Shown piece by piece: positions 54,031-63,232 of a DNA stretch of 64,000 nucleotides. The stretch spans positions 257,040 to 321,039 of the forward strand of contig CAJJCY010000002.1 of assembly GCA_905182865.1 (NCBI GenBank), read 5' to 3'. Below the pieces are notes generated by a model that was not told where the DNA came from, searched no databases, and worked only from the letters and a program-made list of their open reading frames with translations. The DNA comes from an uncultured SAR324 cluster bacterium. Its GTDB lineage: Bacteria; SAR324; NAC60-12. The position numbers and the translations under genes are program-made. How positions within the stretch are numbered: the first letter of the stretch is position 1; each line of letters starts with the position of its first letter.

Positions 54031-55462
54031 TGAGGCTTTGTCCAGCATGAGCCTGACTGAGATCTCCGAAGCACTTGTCAAGCGGGAGGTATCTTCACAG
54101 GAAGTTGTCAGGAACAGTCTGGAAGAACTAGAAAAACGAGGCCCCTCACTTAATTGCGTGGCTCGTTTGTTTCCAGAACAGGCACTGGCCGAAGCTGAAA
54201 CAGCCGATCAGGAGTTATCCTCCGGAATCTCGCAGGGACCACTGCACGGCGTACCTCTTTTGCATAAAGACATGTTTTACCGTACAGGTAAAATCTCTGC
54301 GTGTGGTTCTAAAATTTGTGAAGATTATGTTCCAGATGTGACTGCTACAGTTCTGCTCAAACTCGACCAGGCTGGAGCTTTGGATATCGGCAGATTGAAA
54401 ATGGTCGAGTTTGCTTACGGACTGACCGGTCACAATGAAATAACTGGTGATGTCCGCAATCCTTGGAATCCGGAATACATTCCAGGTGGTTCTTCAAGCG
54501 GTCCGGCAGCAGCAGTAGCTGGTTTTTTGAGTTATGGCTCACTTGGTTCTGACACAGGAGGGTCCATTCGCTTTCCTGCATCTTGCTGCGGGCTGGTTGG
54601 CATGAAACCAACTTACGGACGTGTCAGCCGTTTTGGTGCAATGCCGCTTTCATTTTCACTGGATCATATCGGTCCGCTTACCAGAACTGTTGCAGACTGT
54701 GCTTTGCTCACACAAATTATTGTAGGTAAAGATACAAACGATTCCACTTCTTACTATCAACCAAAACCAGATTTTCTTTCCAGGATAGAGTCAGGAATTC
54801 AGGATTTGAAAATAGGTGTTCCGACAACATACGGAAACGGACCTTTAGGTTTTTTAGATCAACTGCATCCGGAGGTACAGAGGGAAATGGAGAGTAGCTT
54901 AGCTGTTTTTCGGAGCCTTGGAGCAAAAGTTGTTGAGATACCATTACCGGAGAATTTTGAAATCAGCAACAATATGGCCAACATAATTGCCGGTGCAGAG
55001 AGCAGTTCCGCCCATGCAAACTGGTTGAAAGAACAACCGGAAGATTACGGTTCCCAGACGCGTGAACGTTTGCTGACCGGTTTATTGTTTTCTGCAGTTG
55101 ATTACCTAGACGCACTTAAACTGCGCAAGGTCATTTTGGAGGATTTTCTAAAGGAAGTTTTTGAAAAAGTGGATGTGCTTCACGCGCCTGTTGTACCAAT
55201 TCCTGTTCCTACACTGGAAGAGTCAAACATAAAGGCAAATCCGGGTTTCATCGAATATCTTATTTTACTCGGCCACTTTACACGCCCTTTTGATTATCTT
55301 GGCCTTCCTGCTTTGTCAGTACCGGCCGGATTAACAGATAACGGTTTACCTTCCGGTTTTCAGTTAGTAGCTCCGCCTTTTGAAGAAGCTCTGTTGTTTC
55401 GTACTGCTCGTGCTTTTGAAAAAGAAAATCCGTGGTCTTATCCTCAAGTATCCTTAGACTGA
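54023..55462 (+). CDS. Amidase-signature hydrolase
   Basis: 479 aa. The Ser-cisSer-Lys triad is visible: Lys82 in LLHKDMF, the cis-Ser in GGSSSGPAAAVA (157-159) and nucleophile Ser181 in GSDTGGSIRFPAS. Members hydrolyse amide or ureido bonds (AtzE/GatA/allophanate-hydrolase-like). No signal peptide; cytoplasmic. Placed just after the BMP-type importer genes, which suggests it processes the imported compound. Confidence 0.87.
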   Translation: MVDEALSSMSLTEISEALVKREVSSQEVVRNSLEELEKRGPSLNCVARLFPEQALAEAETADQELSSGISQGPLHGVPLLHKDMFYRTGKISACGSKICEDYVPDVTATVLLKLDQAGALDIGRLKMVEFAYGLTGHNEITGDVRNPWNPEYIPGGSSSGPAAAVAGFLSYGSLGSDTGGSIRFPASCCGLVGMKPTYGRVSRFGAMPLSFSLDHIGPLTRTVADCALLTQIIVGKDTNDSTSYYQPKPDFLSRIESGIQDLKIGVPTTYGNGPLGFLDQLHPEVQREMESSLAVFRSLGAKVVEIPLPENFEISNNMANIIAGAESSSAHANWLKEQPEDYGSQTRERLLTGLLFSAVDYLDALKLRKVILEDFLKEVFEKVDVLHAPVVPIPVPTLEESNIKANPGFIEYLILLGHFTRPFDYLGLPALSVPAGLTDNGLPSGFQLVAPPFEEALLFRTARAFEKENPWSYPQVSLD

Positions 55463-55942
55463 TTTTTGCTTATAAATTAAAGTTGACTGTCTTGAATAAA
55501 GTCTTAAATCCACACAGTCATTTCGAGTGTAGATTAATATTTTAATGATATTAGTGTGATGGCTTATATAATATTTCTCGCTTCGCTCGAAATGACACGG
55601 TTTTAGGGCTTTTTCAACTGCATCAAAGATTTACATAAAATTATTTCAGTTATTCCTTGACATAATACTCACTTTCAACGAAAATCCTGAATCAGATTGA
55701 TCATCAAAATTTTATTTTTGATACTATTTGAAAAATATTATTAATCAGCAAAACAAAACCTGCACAGTCTAGAATAAATATAGTCATTTCAGTTGTTGTT
55801 ATTCATATCCATCTTAAAACTTGCAAATTCAGCTGGATGTGCAATTCTTTTACCTAAAGATTTTTGATTAAAATCAATCTACTAATTTAATTGAGTAAAC
55901 TTAAGCATCAAATATTGGAAACATGAATCAGGAGATAACCTT
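55463..55942. other. Intergenic region between amidase and CPA2 genes
   Basis: About 480 bases; contains an 80-base inverted-repeat element (55517-55596) and otherwise AT-rich DNA. No promoter firmly assigned. Confidence 0.55.
55517..55596. repeat. Short inverted-repeat element, copy B
   Basis: Ends GTCATTTCGAG (55517-55527) and exact inverse CTCGAAATGAC (55586-55596). The right half, with flank to 55614, matches 718-759 with five mismatches over 42 bases. Non-coding interspersed repeat related in design to the element at 22524. Confidence 0.7.
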
Positions 55943-57826
55943 ATGAAATTCAATGTGAGACATGGGGGATTCACCCTTATTTTATTATTACTTGGCCTGC
56001 CTGCGTATGCTGGAGGCGGAGGTGGAGGGAACAGCTTAATTGAGCCATTAGGTGCCATGCTGTTGGCAGCGGCTGTAGTGGCTATAATATTGAGCTACGC
56101 CAAACAGGCAAGTTTGTTTGCATTCATCATTGTCGGCGTTTTGGGTGGAATCTTTGGTGTGAGGGAAGTCATCAACAAAGACGTTATGACCGCTTTTGTT
56201 GATATTGGAATCACCCTTTTGCTTTTTATGGCCGGAATGGAAGTCGATATTCCCGGATTGATCAAACGATGGAAACTGTTGTTGATCAACGGGTTTGGCC
56301 AGATCATCGGTTTGTTCGGCATCAGTGCGGCTCTTGGTCTGCTGTACGTCGGCATTGACGCGGATTATATGGCAGCAGCGGGTTTACCGGTGGAAAATGC
56401 CGCACCTGCCCTGATCTATTTTGCACTTTGCCTGACATTGTCTTCCACAATTTTGGTAATTGGGACACTCAAAAGTACAGGCCAAATTGCTGAAGAACAT
56501 GGGCAGGTAGCACTTGGTCTGATGGTCCTGCAAGATATTGTGGCGGTAGTAGCACTTGCCATTCTCGGCAGTCTGAATCCAGACAAAGTCGGTGGCGCTT
56601 CACTGGGGGTTGAAGTTGCGATGATTTTTGCAAAAATGATCGGCCTGGCCATCGTCCTTTATTTTGTGACCAAGTATCTTCTCAATCCACTTTTCAAGTT
56701 TTTCGCACAATCAGGCGAGTTGCTCTTTATCGGCACTTTGGGATATGGTATGGGAGTTGCGGGACTTTGCGAAGTTATTCATTTTTCTTCAGGAATCGGT
56801 GCTTTTTTTGCTGGAGCCACTCTTGCCGCACTACCATATCGACATGAGATTGAAGACAAAGTAGAACCCCTAAAAGCCTTCGGTATTATCCTCTTTTTTA
56901 TGGGACTTGGTTTCGATATTTCCGAATTAAAACCGGAACAGATGCTAGGTGGTTTAACAGAAGGTTTAATACTTGCGATCTTGGTCGTAGTTCTTACTAT
57001 TCCATTGATGCTTTTTTTGGGATACATGAGTCGTTTGAGTGGCAAACCTTCTTTTCTCATGGGCGCCATTATTAACCAAAGTTCAGAATTTTCTTTGATG
57101 CTAGCAGTGCTTTGTTGGCAGTACAAACTTTTTGATCCACATTTATTTATTGTGATCACTTTGGTAGTCTTAATCTCATTTTTCTTTTCTTCACTGGGGC
57201 ATCAATTTCTTGGACCTATCTATGGAGTATTTTCAAAGGTCCTGAATTTTATGGATGGACGATCGACTGCTAAAGCAGAGTCCGGTACTGAAGAGTTTGT
57301 ATTGGAAGGACACGTAGTAATCATGGAATATAACGAGCTGGCAATTGAAATTGCTGATTTTTACGCTCAGCGGGGACAACAAGTTTTGCTATTGGACTTA
57401 GACCCGCACATTATAGAACATTTTGAAAATCAGCACGCTCACACTAACATACACGCACACTACTCAAATATGGCCGATCCAGATGTTTGGGAAGACTTAG
57501 CATTTAACAAAGCAAAAGTGGTGATCTCCTGTATGGATGGAGGCCAGGAGGCAGAATTGGCAATTTCCCGCTGGCTCAAAAAGGAATCTCCAGACATTCC
57601 GTTTATTGCTGCAACCTCCTCGCATGAAGAAACTTTGGAATTGTATGGAGCAGGTGCACGCTATGTAATTCAAACAGAGTATCTGGCCGCAAAATCCTTC
57701 CGTAATATGTTTGAAATGGAAGAAACTAAGCAACCCAAAGAAGCTTTCCGTGATGCTGGTGAAAGTCATTTTTCTGAAACAAAAAAACTGCAAGAGGGTT
57801 TAGGCGAAGCTTTTGCTAAAGTTTAA
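55943..57826 (+). CDS. CPA2-family cation:proton antiporter with RCK-like C-terminus (KefB/C-like)
   Basis: 627 aa. An N-terminal signal-like helix ends PAYAGGGGGG, then ~12 membrane segments. Ion-path residues of CPA2 are present: GMEVD (Glu100, Asp102) and the LQD motif (Gln197-Asp198). Residues ~450-560 form a TrkA-N-like domain (HVVIMEYNELAIEIADFYAQ), but the GxGxxG nucleotide loop is replaced by EYNELA, so NAD binding may be altered. Ribosome site AGGAG upstream. A paralogue follows directly. Confidence 0.87.
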   Translation: MKFNVRHGGFTLILLLLGLPAYAGGGGGGNSLIEPLGAMLLAAAVVAIILSYAKQASLFAFIIVGVLGGIFGVREVINKDVMTAFVDIGITLLLFMAGMEVDIPGLIKRWKLLLINGFGQIIGLFGISAALGLLYVGIDADYMAAAGLPVENAAPALIYFALCLTLSSTILVIGTLKSTGQIAEEHGQVALGLMVLQDIVAVVALAILGSLNPDKVGGASLGVEVAMIFAKMIGLAIVLYFVTKYLLNPLFKFFAQSGELLFIGTLGYGMGVAGLCEVIHFSSGIGAFFAGATLAALPYRHEIEDKVEPLKAFGIILFFMGLGFDISELKPEQMLGGLTEGLILAILVVVLTIPLMLFLGYMSRLSGKPSFLMGAIINQSSEFSLMLAVLCWQYKLFDPHLFIVITLVVLISFFFSSLGHQFLGPIYGVFSKVLNFMDGRSTAKAESGTEEFVLEGHVVIMEYNELAIEIADFYAQRGQQVLLLDLDPHIIEHFENQHAHTNIHAHYSNMADPDVWEDLAFNKAKVVISCMDGGQEAELAISRWLKKESPDIPFIAATSSHEETLELYGAGARYVIQTEYLAAKSFRNMFEMEETKQPKEAFRDAGESHFSETKKLQEGLGEAFAKV

Positions 57827-57857
57827 TTTCATGCTAAACAATATACAAAGAGGTCTT

Positions 57858-59762
57858 ATGTCTAAATCACTTTACTTCAGATTCACGGCCATTTTAGCTG
57901 TTGGACTATTAGCCGCTTTTCCTGCATATGCAGGAGGTGGAGGCTGGTTCATTAAACCTCTAGGGTTGATGCTAGGTGGGGCAATGCTGCTCACAATAGT
58001 ACTAACAAAACTCAAGCAGACAAATATTCTGTCTTTTGTGATCATGGGTTATATCATGGCTAGTATTGCTGGACTTCCTGAAACCTCGCTTGATCAGCTT
58101 GACGAACAATATAATGGAATACGTTCCATTCTTTCTGGATTCCAGCAAATTGGTATTGTGCTGATTCTATTCATGACTGGACTGCAATTCAACCTCATTG
58201 ACATAACTAAGAGGTTAAATCTGATTCTTGTCAATGGAGTCGGTTATATGGGTTTGGGATTGCTTCTGTATTTTTGGGCTGCATCTTTTTTTGCAGGTAC
58301 AGAAGGCTTTAGTGAAAGCATTTATTTTGCGCTTTGCCTTGCAGTTCCATCAAGCATACTGGTTCTTTCTGCCTTGGAAAATAGTGGAACCGAAGAATCA
58401 CTACAAGGTCAAATTTCAAAGGGTATTGCTGTAATTAGTTCCCTTTGTGCAATCGTTTTCATTGCCAAGTTAAGTGCTACTGGAGTAGTAAGTCAAATTT
58501 CCGATTCCTCTACTTTATTTTCTGGAGCGGATTCTTTCATGGAATTCAACCTATGGCTGACAGAAAGATTGGTTTTTTTGGTGGTTATTCTAATGATCCT
58601 GTCAAAAGTAGTACTGAAACCAGTTGTACGATATTTATTACGATCCCCAGAACTTTTGTTTGTCAGCGCTCTGGGATACTGTATGGGTATTGCGGCCATT
58701 TGCGGTTACATAGGAATTTCCCCTGAAGCTGGAGCTTTCTTCGCCGGAATTTCAGTAGGGAACCTGCCGTACAGGCTTGACATTGAGGACAAAGTTGGTC
58801 CACTGAAATTATTCGGACAAGCATTATTTTTCCTGACACTCGGAGTAGAAATAGCAACAATTCAGGTCGTAAACTTTTCTGGAAATATGGGGGCAATCAT
58901 ACCACTCTTGATTTTAGTTGTTATCATCAAACCGTTCTTTTTAATAATTACCGGGTATGCTACAAAGCTCAAAGGACGTACCGCATTTTTTATCGGGACG
59001 ACCTTAAATCAGTCATCAGCTATTTCAATCATTGTCGCCCTTTTAGCCTGGAAATATAGTCTCTTTAACGATCGCCTTTTTGCGATTATAATTACAGTAA
59101 TTCTTCTTTCACTCCTAATCTCATCCATGGGTCATGCTGTTCAACCGGGACTATATAATTCTTTCAAATGGCTTGTTGGTGTATTAAACCGAAATATTTC
59201 AGCCTTAGACCTGGAAAACAATCAGCAAGTCGTACTTAAAGACCATGTTGTACTGCTGGGTTTTAACGAAATAGCGCAGGAAATAGGAGAGTTTTATGAG
59301 GATCAACTTACTCCAGAACGCGTTTTATTGATCGACTGCGATCCAGAAATTATCAAACATTTTCAGGAACGCAAAGATTCAAACGTTGATCCGGTTTATG
59401 CTGACCCAAACGACCCTAAGGTGTGGAGAGAATATAAACTTAGTGAGGCAAAAGTTGTTGTTTCCTGTACTGGAAGTGACTTAGATTCCGATCTGGAACT
59501 CGCAGGTTACATTAGGCATACAGCACCTGATCTTCCGTTTTTAGCTGTCACAACCTCTCATGAGGATTCACTAAAACTTTACGAGAGTGGGGTCCGTTAT
59601 GTTGTTCAGACTGATCAACTTGCATCAAAAACCTTCAGAGGTATCTTTGAGGAAGAAATAGACAAACCGGCCCATGAGTCTTTTGTGGAAGCAGGCGACA
59701 ATCACTGGAAGGATACCCGCTCGATCAGGGATGGATTGGGAGATATATTCAAGCTGGTCTGA
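57858..59762 (+). CDS. CPA2-like paralogue lacking acidic transport residues
   Basis: About 634 aa from the ATG at 57858, chosen because AGAGG lies just upstream and the signal-like helix (ending PAYAGGGG) then begins at once; frames from 57813 or 57831 add hydrophilic residues. Same layout as the preceding antiporter, but GMEVD becomes GLQFN and LQD becomes ISS (Ser194-Ser195), so three polar/acidic positions expected for cation exchange are missing. The RCK-like domain (HVVLLGFNEIAQEIGEFYED) is kept. It may act as a regulatory or structural partner of the first protein (inference). Confidence 0.83.
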   Translation: MSKSLYFRFTAILAVGLLAAFPAYAGGGGWFIKPLGLMLGGAMLLTIVLTKLKQTNILSFVIMGYIMASIAGLPETSLDQLDEQYNGIRSILSGFQQIGIVLILFMTGLQFNLIDITKRLNLILVNGVGYMGLGLLLYFWAASFFAGTEGFSESIYFALCLAVPSSILVLSALENSGTEESLQGQISKGIAVISSLCAIVFIAKLSATGVVSQISDSSTLFSGADSFMEFNLWLTERLVFLVVILMILSKVVLKPVVRYLLRSPELLFVSALGYCMGIAAICGYIGISPEAGAFFAGISVGNLPYRLDIEDKVGPLKLFGQALFFLTLGVEIATIQVVNFSGNMGAIIPLLILVVIIKPFFLIITGYATKLKGRTAFFIGTTLNQSSAISIIVALLAWKYSLFNDRLFAIIITVILLSLLISSMGHAVQPGLYNSFKWLVGVLNRNISALDLENNQQVVLKDHVVLLGFNEIAQEIGEFYEDQLTPERVLLIDCDPEIIKHFQERKDSNVDPVYADPNDPKVWREYKLSEAKVVVSCTGSDLDSDLELAGYIRHTAPDLPFLAVTTSHEDSLKLYESGVRYVVQTDQLASKTFRGIFEEEIDKPAHESFVEAGDNHWKDTRSIRDGLGDIFKLV

Positions 59763-59814
59763 TTTTTTCCAGATAAAAGTATGTATGGGTTTTACGGATT
59801 TAATTCTCTTTTAA

Positions 59815-60411
59815 TCAAAGCCTGGCTCTCACATTTGGAGCGCGCAGTTGGTTAGCCCTGAACTGTTCCACCCGCTTGTGACCAAGTTTAATCAGGTTTT
59901 CTATTTGCTGCTCAGGTACTTTCATCAATCCTGCTATTTCACGCAATAACTTTTCTTCCCTCTCATCAAAATTTCTGTCAACTGCAGCTATATTGAGCAG
60001 GCTTTCGAGAATATGATCTCTATCTTTTGTACTGAAATCCATTGCTCCAATCGGCGGTGTCTGCCAACGTAGAATATATTCTTCAAGCTCCTGAATTTTT
60101 CTTTTATCCCGAACTATTCGAATAGCTGAGTGGAGGAAAGAGCGTTCATGAAGATCAATATGCTCGTCTGCCATCACCATTGCAATTACTGCACTGGCAA
60201 ACCAATACAGTTGTTCTTCAGGCATTCGGCCTATCAAATCAGTGTCAAACTCAGGAATTTCATGTTCCATTGTATTTGATGTTATATCTCGTAAAGCCCT
60301 GGTACTTTTCAATGCTTTACGGGCATTCTCATTACCGAATTTAGCTGCTTCATGTAACCAATGATATGATTCATCCAAGTTCTTTGGTACACCTTTACCA
60401 TTATAATTCAT
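59815..60411 (-). CDS. Sel1-repeat and TerB-like protein
   Basis: 198 aa from the first ATG, but this ATG lies inside a Sel1 repeat (ALGLM-NYNGKGVPKNLDESYHWL type). The same frame is open upstream to 60558 and encodes a further Sel1-like stretch (EEAEKLYRKGLTLFKKDENY) with no ATG, GTG or TTG. Residues ~65-185 resemble TerB (AVIAMVMADEHIDLHERSFL, then LLNIAAVDRNFDEREEKLL), an acidic helical domain. The true N-terminus must lie upstream, by a rare start, a frameshift from the channel gene, or a sequence error. Function unknown; linked to potassium transport genes. Confidence 0.7.
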   Translation of the reverse strand: MNYNGKGVPKNLDESYHWLHEAAKFGNENARKALKSTRALRDITSNTMEHEIPEFDTDLIGRMPEEQLYWFASAVIAMVMADEHIDLHERSFLHSAIRIVRDKRKIQELEEYILRWQTPPIGAMDFSTKDRDHILESLLNIAAVDRNFDEREEKLLREIAGLMKVPEQQIENLIKLGHKRVEQFRANQLRAPNVRARL

Positions 60412-60550
60412 TAAACCAAGATTATATTTTGCTTGTGTATGGTTCAGAATTGCCGCCTGATGGAAACAACGGTATGCTTCCTCATAATTTTCGTCTTTTT
60501 TGAATAACGTTAGCCCTTTACGGTATAATTTTTCTGCTTCTTCAGACGGT

Positions 60551-62429
60551 TTAAAGATTTAGGACTTTTGATTGTGGATGAAGAACAAAAATATTAACAT
60601 TTTTCTTACCCTTAATAGGGGGGGCTGAGGCAATATAAATCAAACGGTCTCCAGGCTTTACCTGCAGATCAGGATGAGGATTAACAAGGAGTTTGTGAGT
60701 CTGACAGCAGATCAGTCCTACAGGCAGTTCACCCTCTTTTTCCTTCAAATTTAAAATAGTTGAAAGCCAACTGTCTTCTTCCCATTCCCGACTTAATTGG
60801 CGGACATGCAGACTCTGGGTAGTAGGTTCCTCCGAAACAATTTCTTCAATCAATGTACCTAATCCGGGATTTAATGCTGACTGGGAAAGGATGGGCGCAA
60901 TTAACTCTTCCGGTTCCAGACAAAAATCACAGCCAACCTTGAAAAGTTGTTGATCAAAGTCTTCTTTGTGATAAGTTGCAATGGTAAACACTTCTCCATC
61001 AGTTGCCTGTTCCAGACGCAGGACAGCCATCAGGTTTTGACCATCATCTGCATGATCAATCAGGGCCACTTTCGCCTCTGTTGATCTGGCTTCCAGAAAC
61101 GATTTTTCTGAGTTTGAATCTCCTTCAATCCATTCGACATCCAAGTTATCAGGAATTTCCTCCATTAGCGGAGTCTCTGAAAGCACGATTATCTTCTCAG
61201 GTTGATTTCTTTGACTCATTTCTAGCAAACATCGATTAATGAATACCTGATTATCGGAACTAATTAAAATGTGTCCGTCGATACCTATTTCATCCATTCC
61301 CATCACATCAATAGCATTTTTTTCAAGATCGCCTTTTGGGTTTGACTCAGTGACATCAAATTGCATTACCGAACTGCCTTCCGAAATTTCAAACGGTTCC
61401 AGCTGCATTATTAAACTATCTTTCGGAATTTCAAATGAAGCATCAGGATTGATAAGTACTACTTCATTTATAACAACTGCAAGAGGCATAATTCCATGGT
61501 TCTGTTTATTCGTTTTTATCAGCTCCAGCCAGGTTTTACCAATATGTAAAGAATCAGTTTTTTTAGTGGCAATTTGATGTCCGTGGTTACGATTGATCAC
61601 TGAATTGATCCATGCCGGAGCACCCTGTGAATGATAAGCTGACAGCATCATAGGAACGTAGAGATCATATGGATCCAGAGCATGGTCACAACCGACATCT
61701 TCAAAATACTTACGATATTCCCGGCCGACATATTGTGCCTGAGTCACAATCCTTCCGTCACTCAAAGTTTCAAGCTGCAAAACTGTCATCAGGGCATAAC
61801 TGCTGTCTTTAAAAAATACATAGGCAATTTTCGCTTTTGCTGCAGCTGCCTTCCTTAAAACGTTTAGATCAAAAGAATTACCTGAGACCCATTTTAATCT
61901 TTTGTATGACGTTGCCAACAGCGGATGTTCATCAAAAGGAGAAATCAATACAACCTTGTCTCTCTTTACATATTTTTGATTCTGAGAGAGAATTTCCTTC
62001 ATCCAGGTTGGATCATCAGAACATATCAAAATATGGCTTTTTATCTTAATGGAATCCAGTCCGCGATCACGCCCGGAGCGAAACTCCTGAAACTTGTCTG
62101 TAACCATTGAAACAACAATTGAAAAATTGATTAAACCTGCCGCCATTACAAAAAAAGTAAATATTTTCCCCCCTACAGTTATTGGATATACATCTCCATA
62201 TCCCACAGTAGTTAAAGTTACTATTGACCACCAAGCACTGTGAAAGATGGATTTCTTTATTTCCAGACAAAATATACTCAATTAAATATATTCCGATTGT
62301 AGAAAACATCAGAAAAACTGGAATCATCAGAATCAAAAATAAACGTATTTTCATTTTAAATTTTATCAGCAGAAATGAAATCGGCAAAAATGATTGAAAT
62401 TTTAAAGAAATATAGTAACTCATGGCCAT
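60551..62429 (-). CDS. Potassium channel with two RCK-type (CASTOR/POLLUX-like) domains (frameshifted)
   Basis: The frame 60551-62281 has pore helix and selectivity filter WWSIVTLTTVGYGDVYPIT, an inner helix, then two RCK-like regions (SHILICSDDPTWMKEIL, GHILISSDNQVFINRCLL), each followed by TrkA-C-like segments. This resembles calcium-gated or CASTOR/POLLUX channels. The outer helix is in another frame upstream (IRLFLILMIPVFLMFSTIGI, then YLIEYILSGNKEI), so the gene probably starts near 62429 with a one-base shift around 62240-62256. Joined length ~626 aa. Mediates K+ flux gated by a ligand bound to the RCK ring (family knowledge). Confidence 0.82.
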
Positions 62430-63232
62430 TTTCAGTCTGTATGATTAAACTTTTTTCTTCATTAACAGAACAATTTTACCAAATTTGCAAGCCCTTTTGC
62501 AATTAATACGTTTTTTACATGCAAATTTTGGGACACTGTAAAAATACTGCTTCAGAGTGTTTTAAATAGTTCCTTAAGTAGAGCGAGTAAATGAAAGAGT
62601 AGAATAAAGTGGAGAGACTATAATTTTGGTCAAATAGACAGACACAATGGAAATTCTAAAGATGTCTGAAGGCGAATCAATGAATTTATTGGTTGGCCAA
62701 GCAGGACATGAATCCCAGACCGGGCAATTATGAGTCCGATAGATACGATTTATTTAGACTCCTATTTATTACTTTAATTTAGTATTATTTATAATGATAT
62801 CATACTATTAAATAGTTATTGGGCATTATTAACTACTGCCTAGTGTGACGACTTATAGACACCTATATGGACACTCCTCCTAAATACTATGTTTTTTAAA
62901 AATTCTTCCTGTTAGATACAGTTTTAGTTGGATTAATTAATAACAAAATATTTTAAATTAGGAAAACTAGATTTTAGAATGTTCAAAACTTTTTGTTATT
63001 TAATCAAATTTATAAATTATTATGAAACAACTACAATTATCAGACAGACAAAGAATCTAAATCCCCTATATGGACATCATAATCCCGACACAGGATTAAT
63101 AGACAAAAAATGGTAGGTAAGCTGTCGAGTTTTGTCTGACTGTGAAGAATTAGTGGGGCATACTTAAAGAAGATGATAGGACTTAGTTTTTTTTATGGCA
63201 TTACTGTTTTACTCCATTACACCTCTTTCAAG
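62430..63232. other. Intergenic region before MFS gene
   Basis: About 800 AT-rich bases. A 12-base direct repeat CCTATATGGACA occurs at 62862-62873 and 63065-63076. A 28-codon frame at 62647-62733 has no support. No gene assigned. Confidence 0.55.

Noticed and set aside
62647-62733. 28-codon plus-strand frame
   Set aside because: No Shine-Dalgarno, no similarity to anything known, flanked by non-coding AT-rich DNA.
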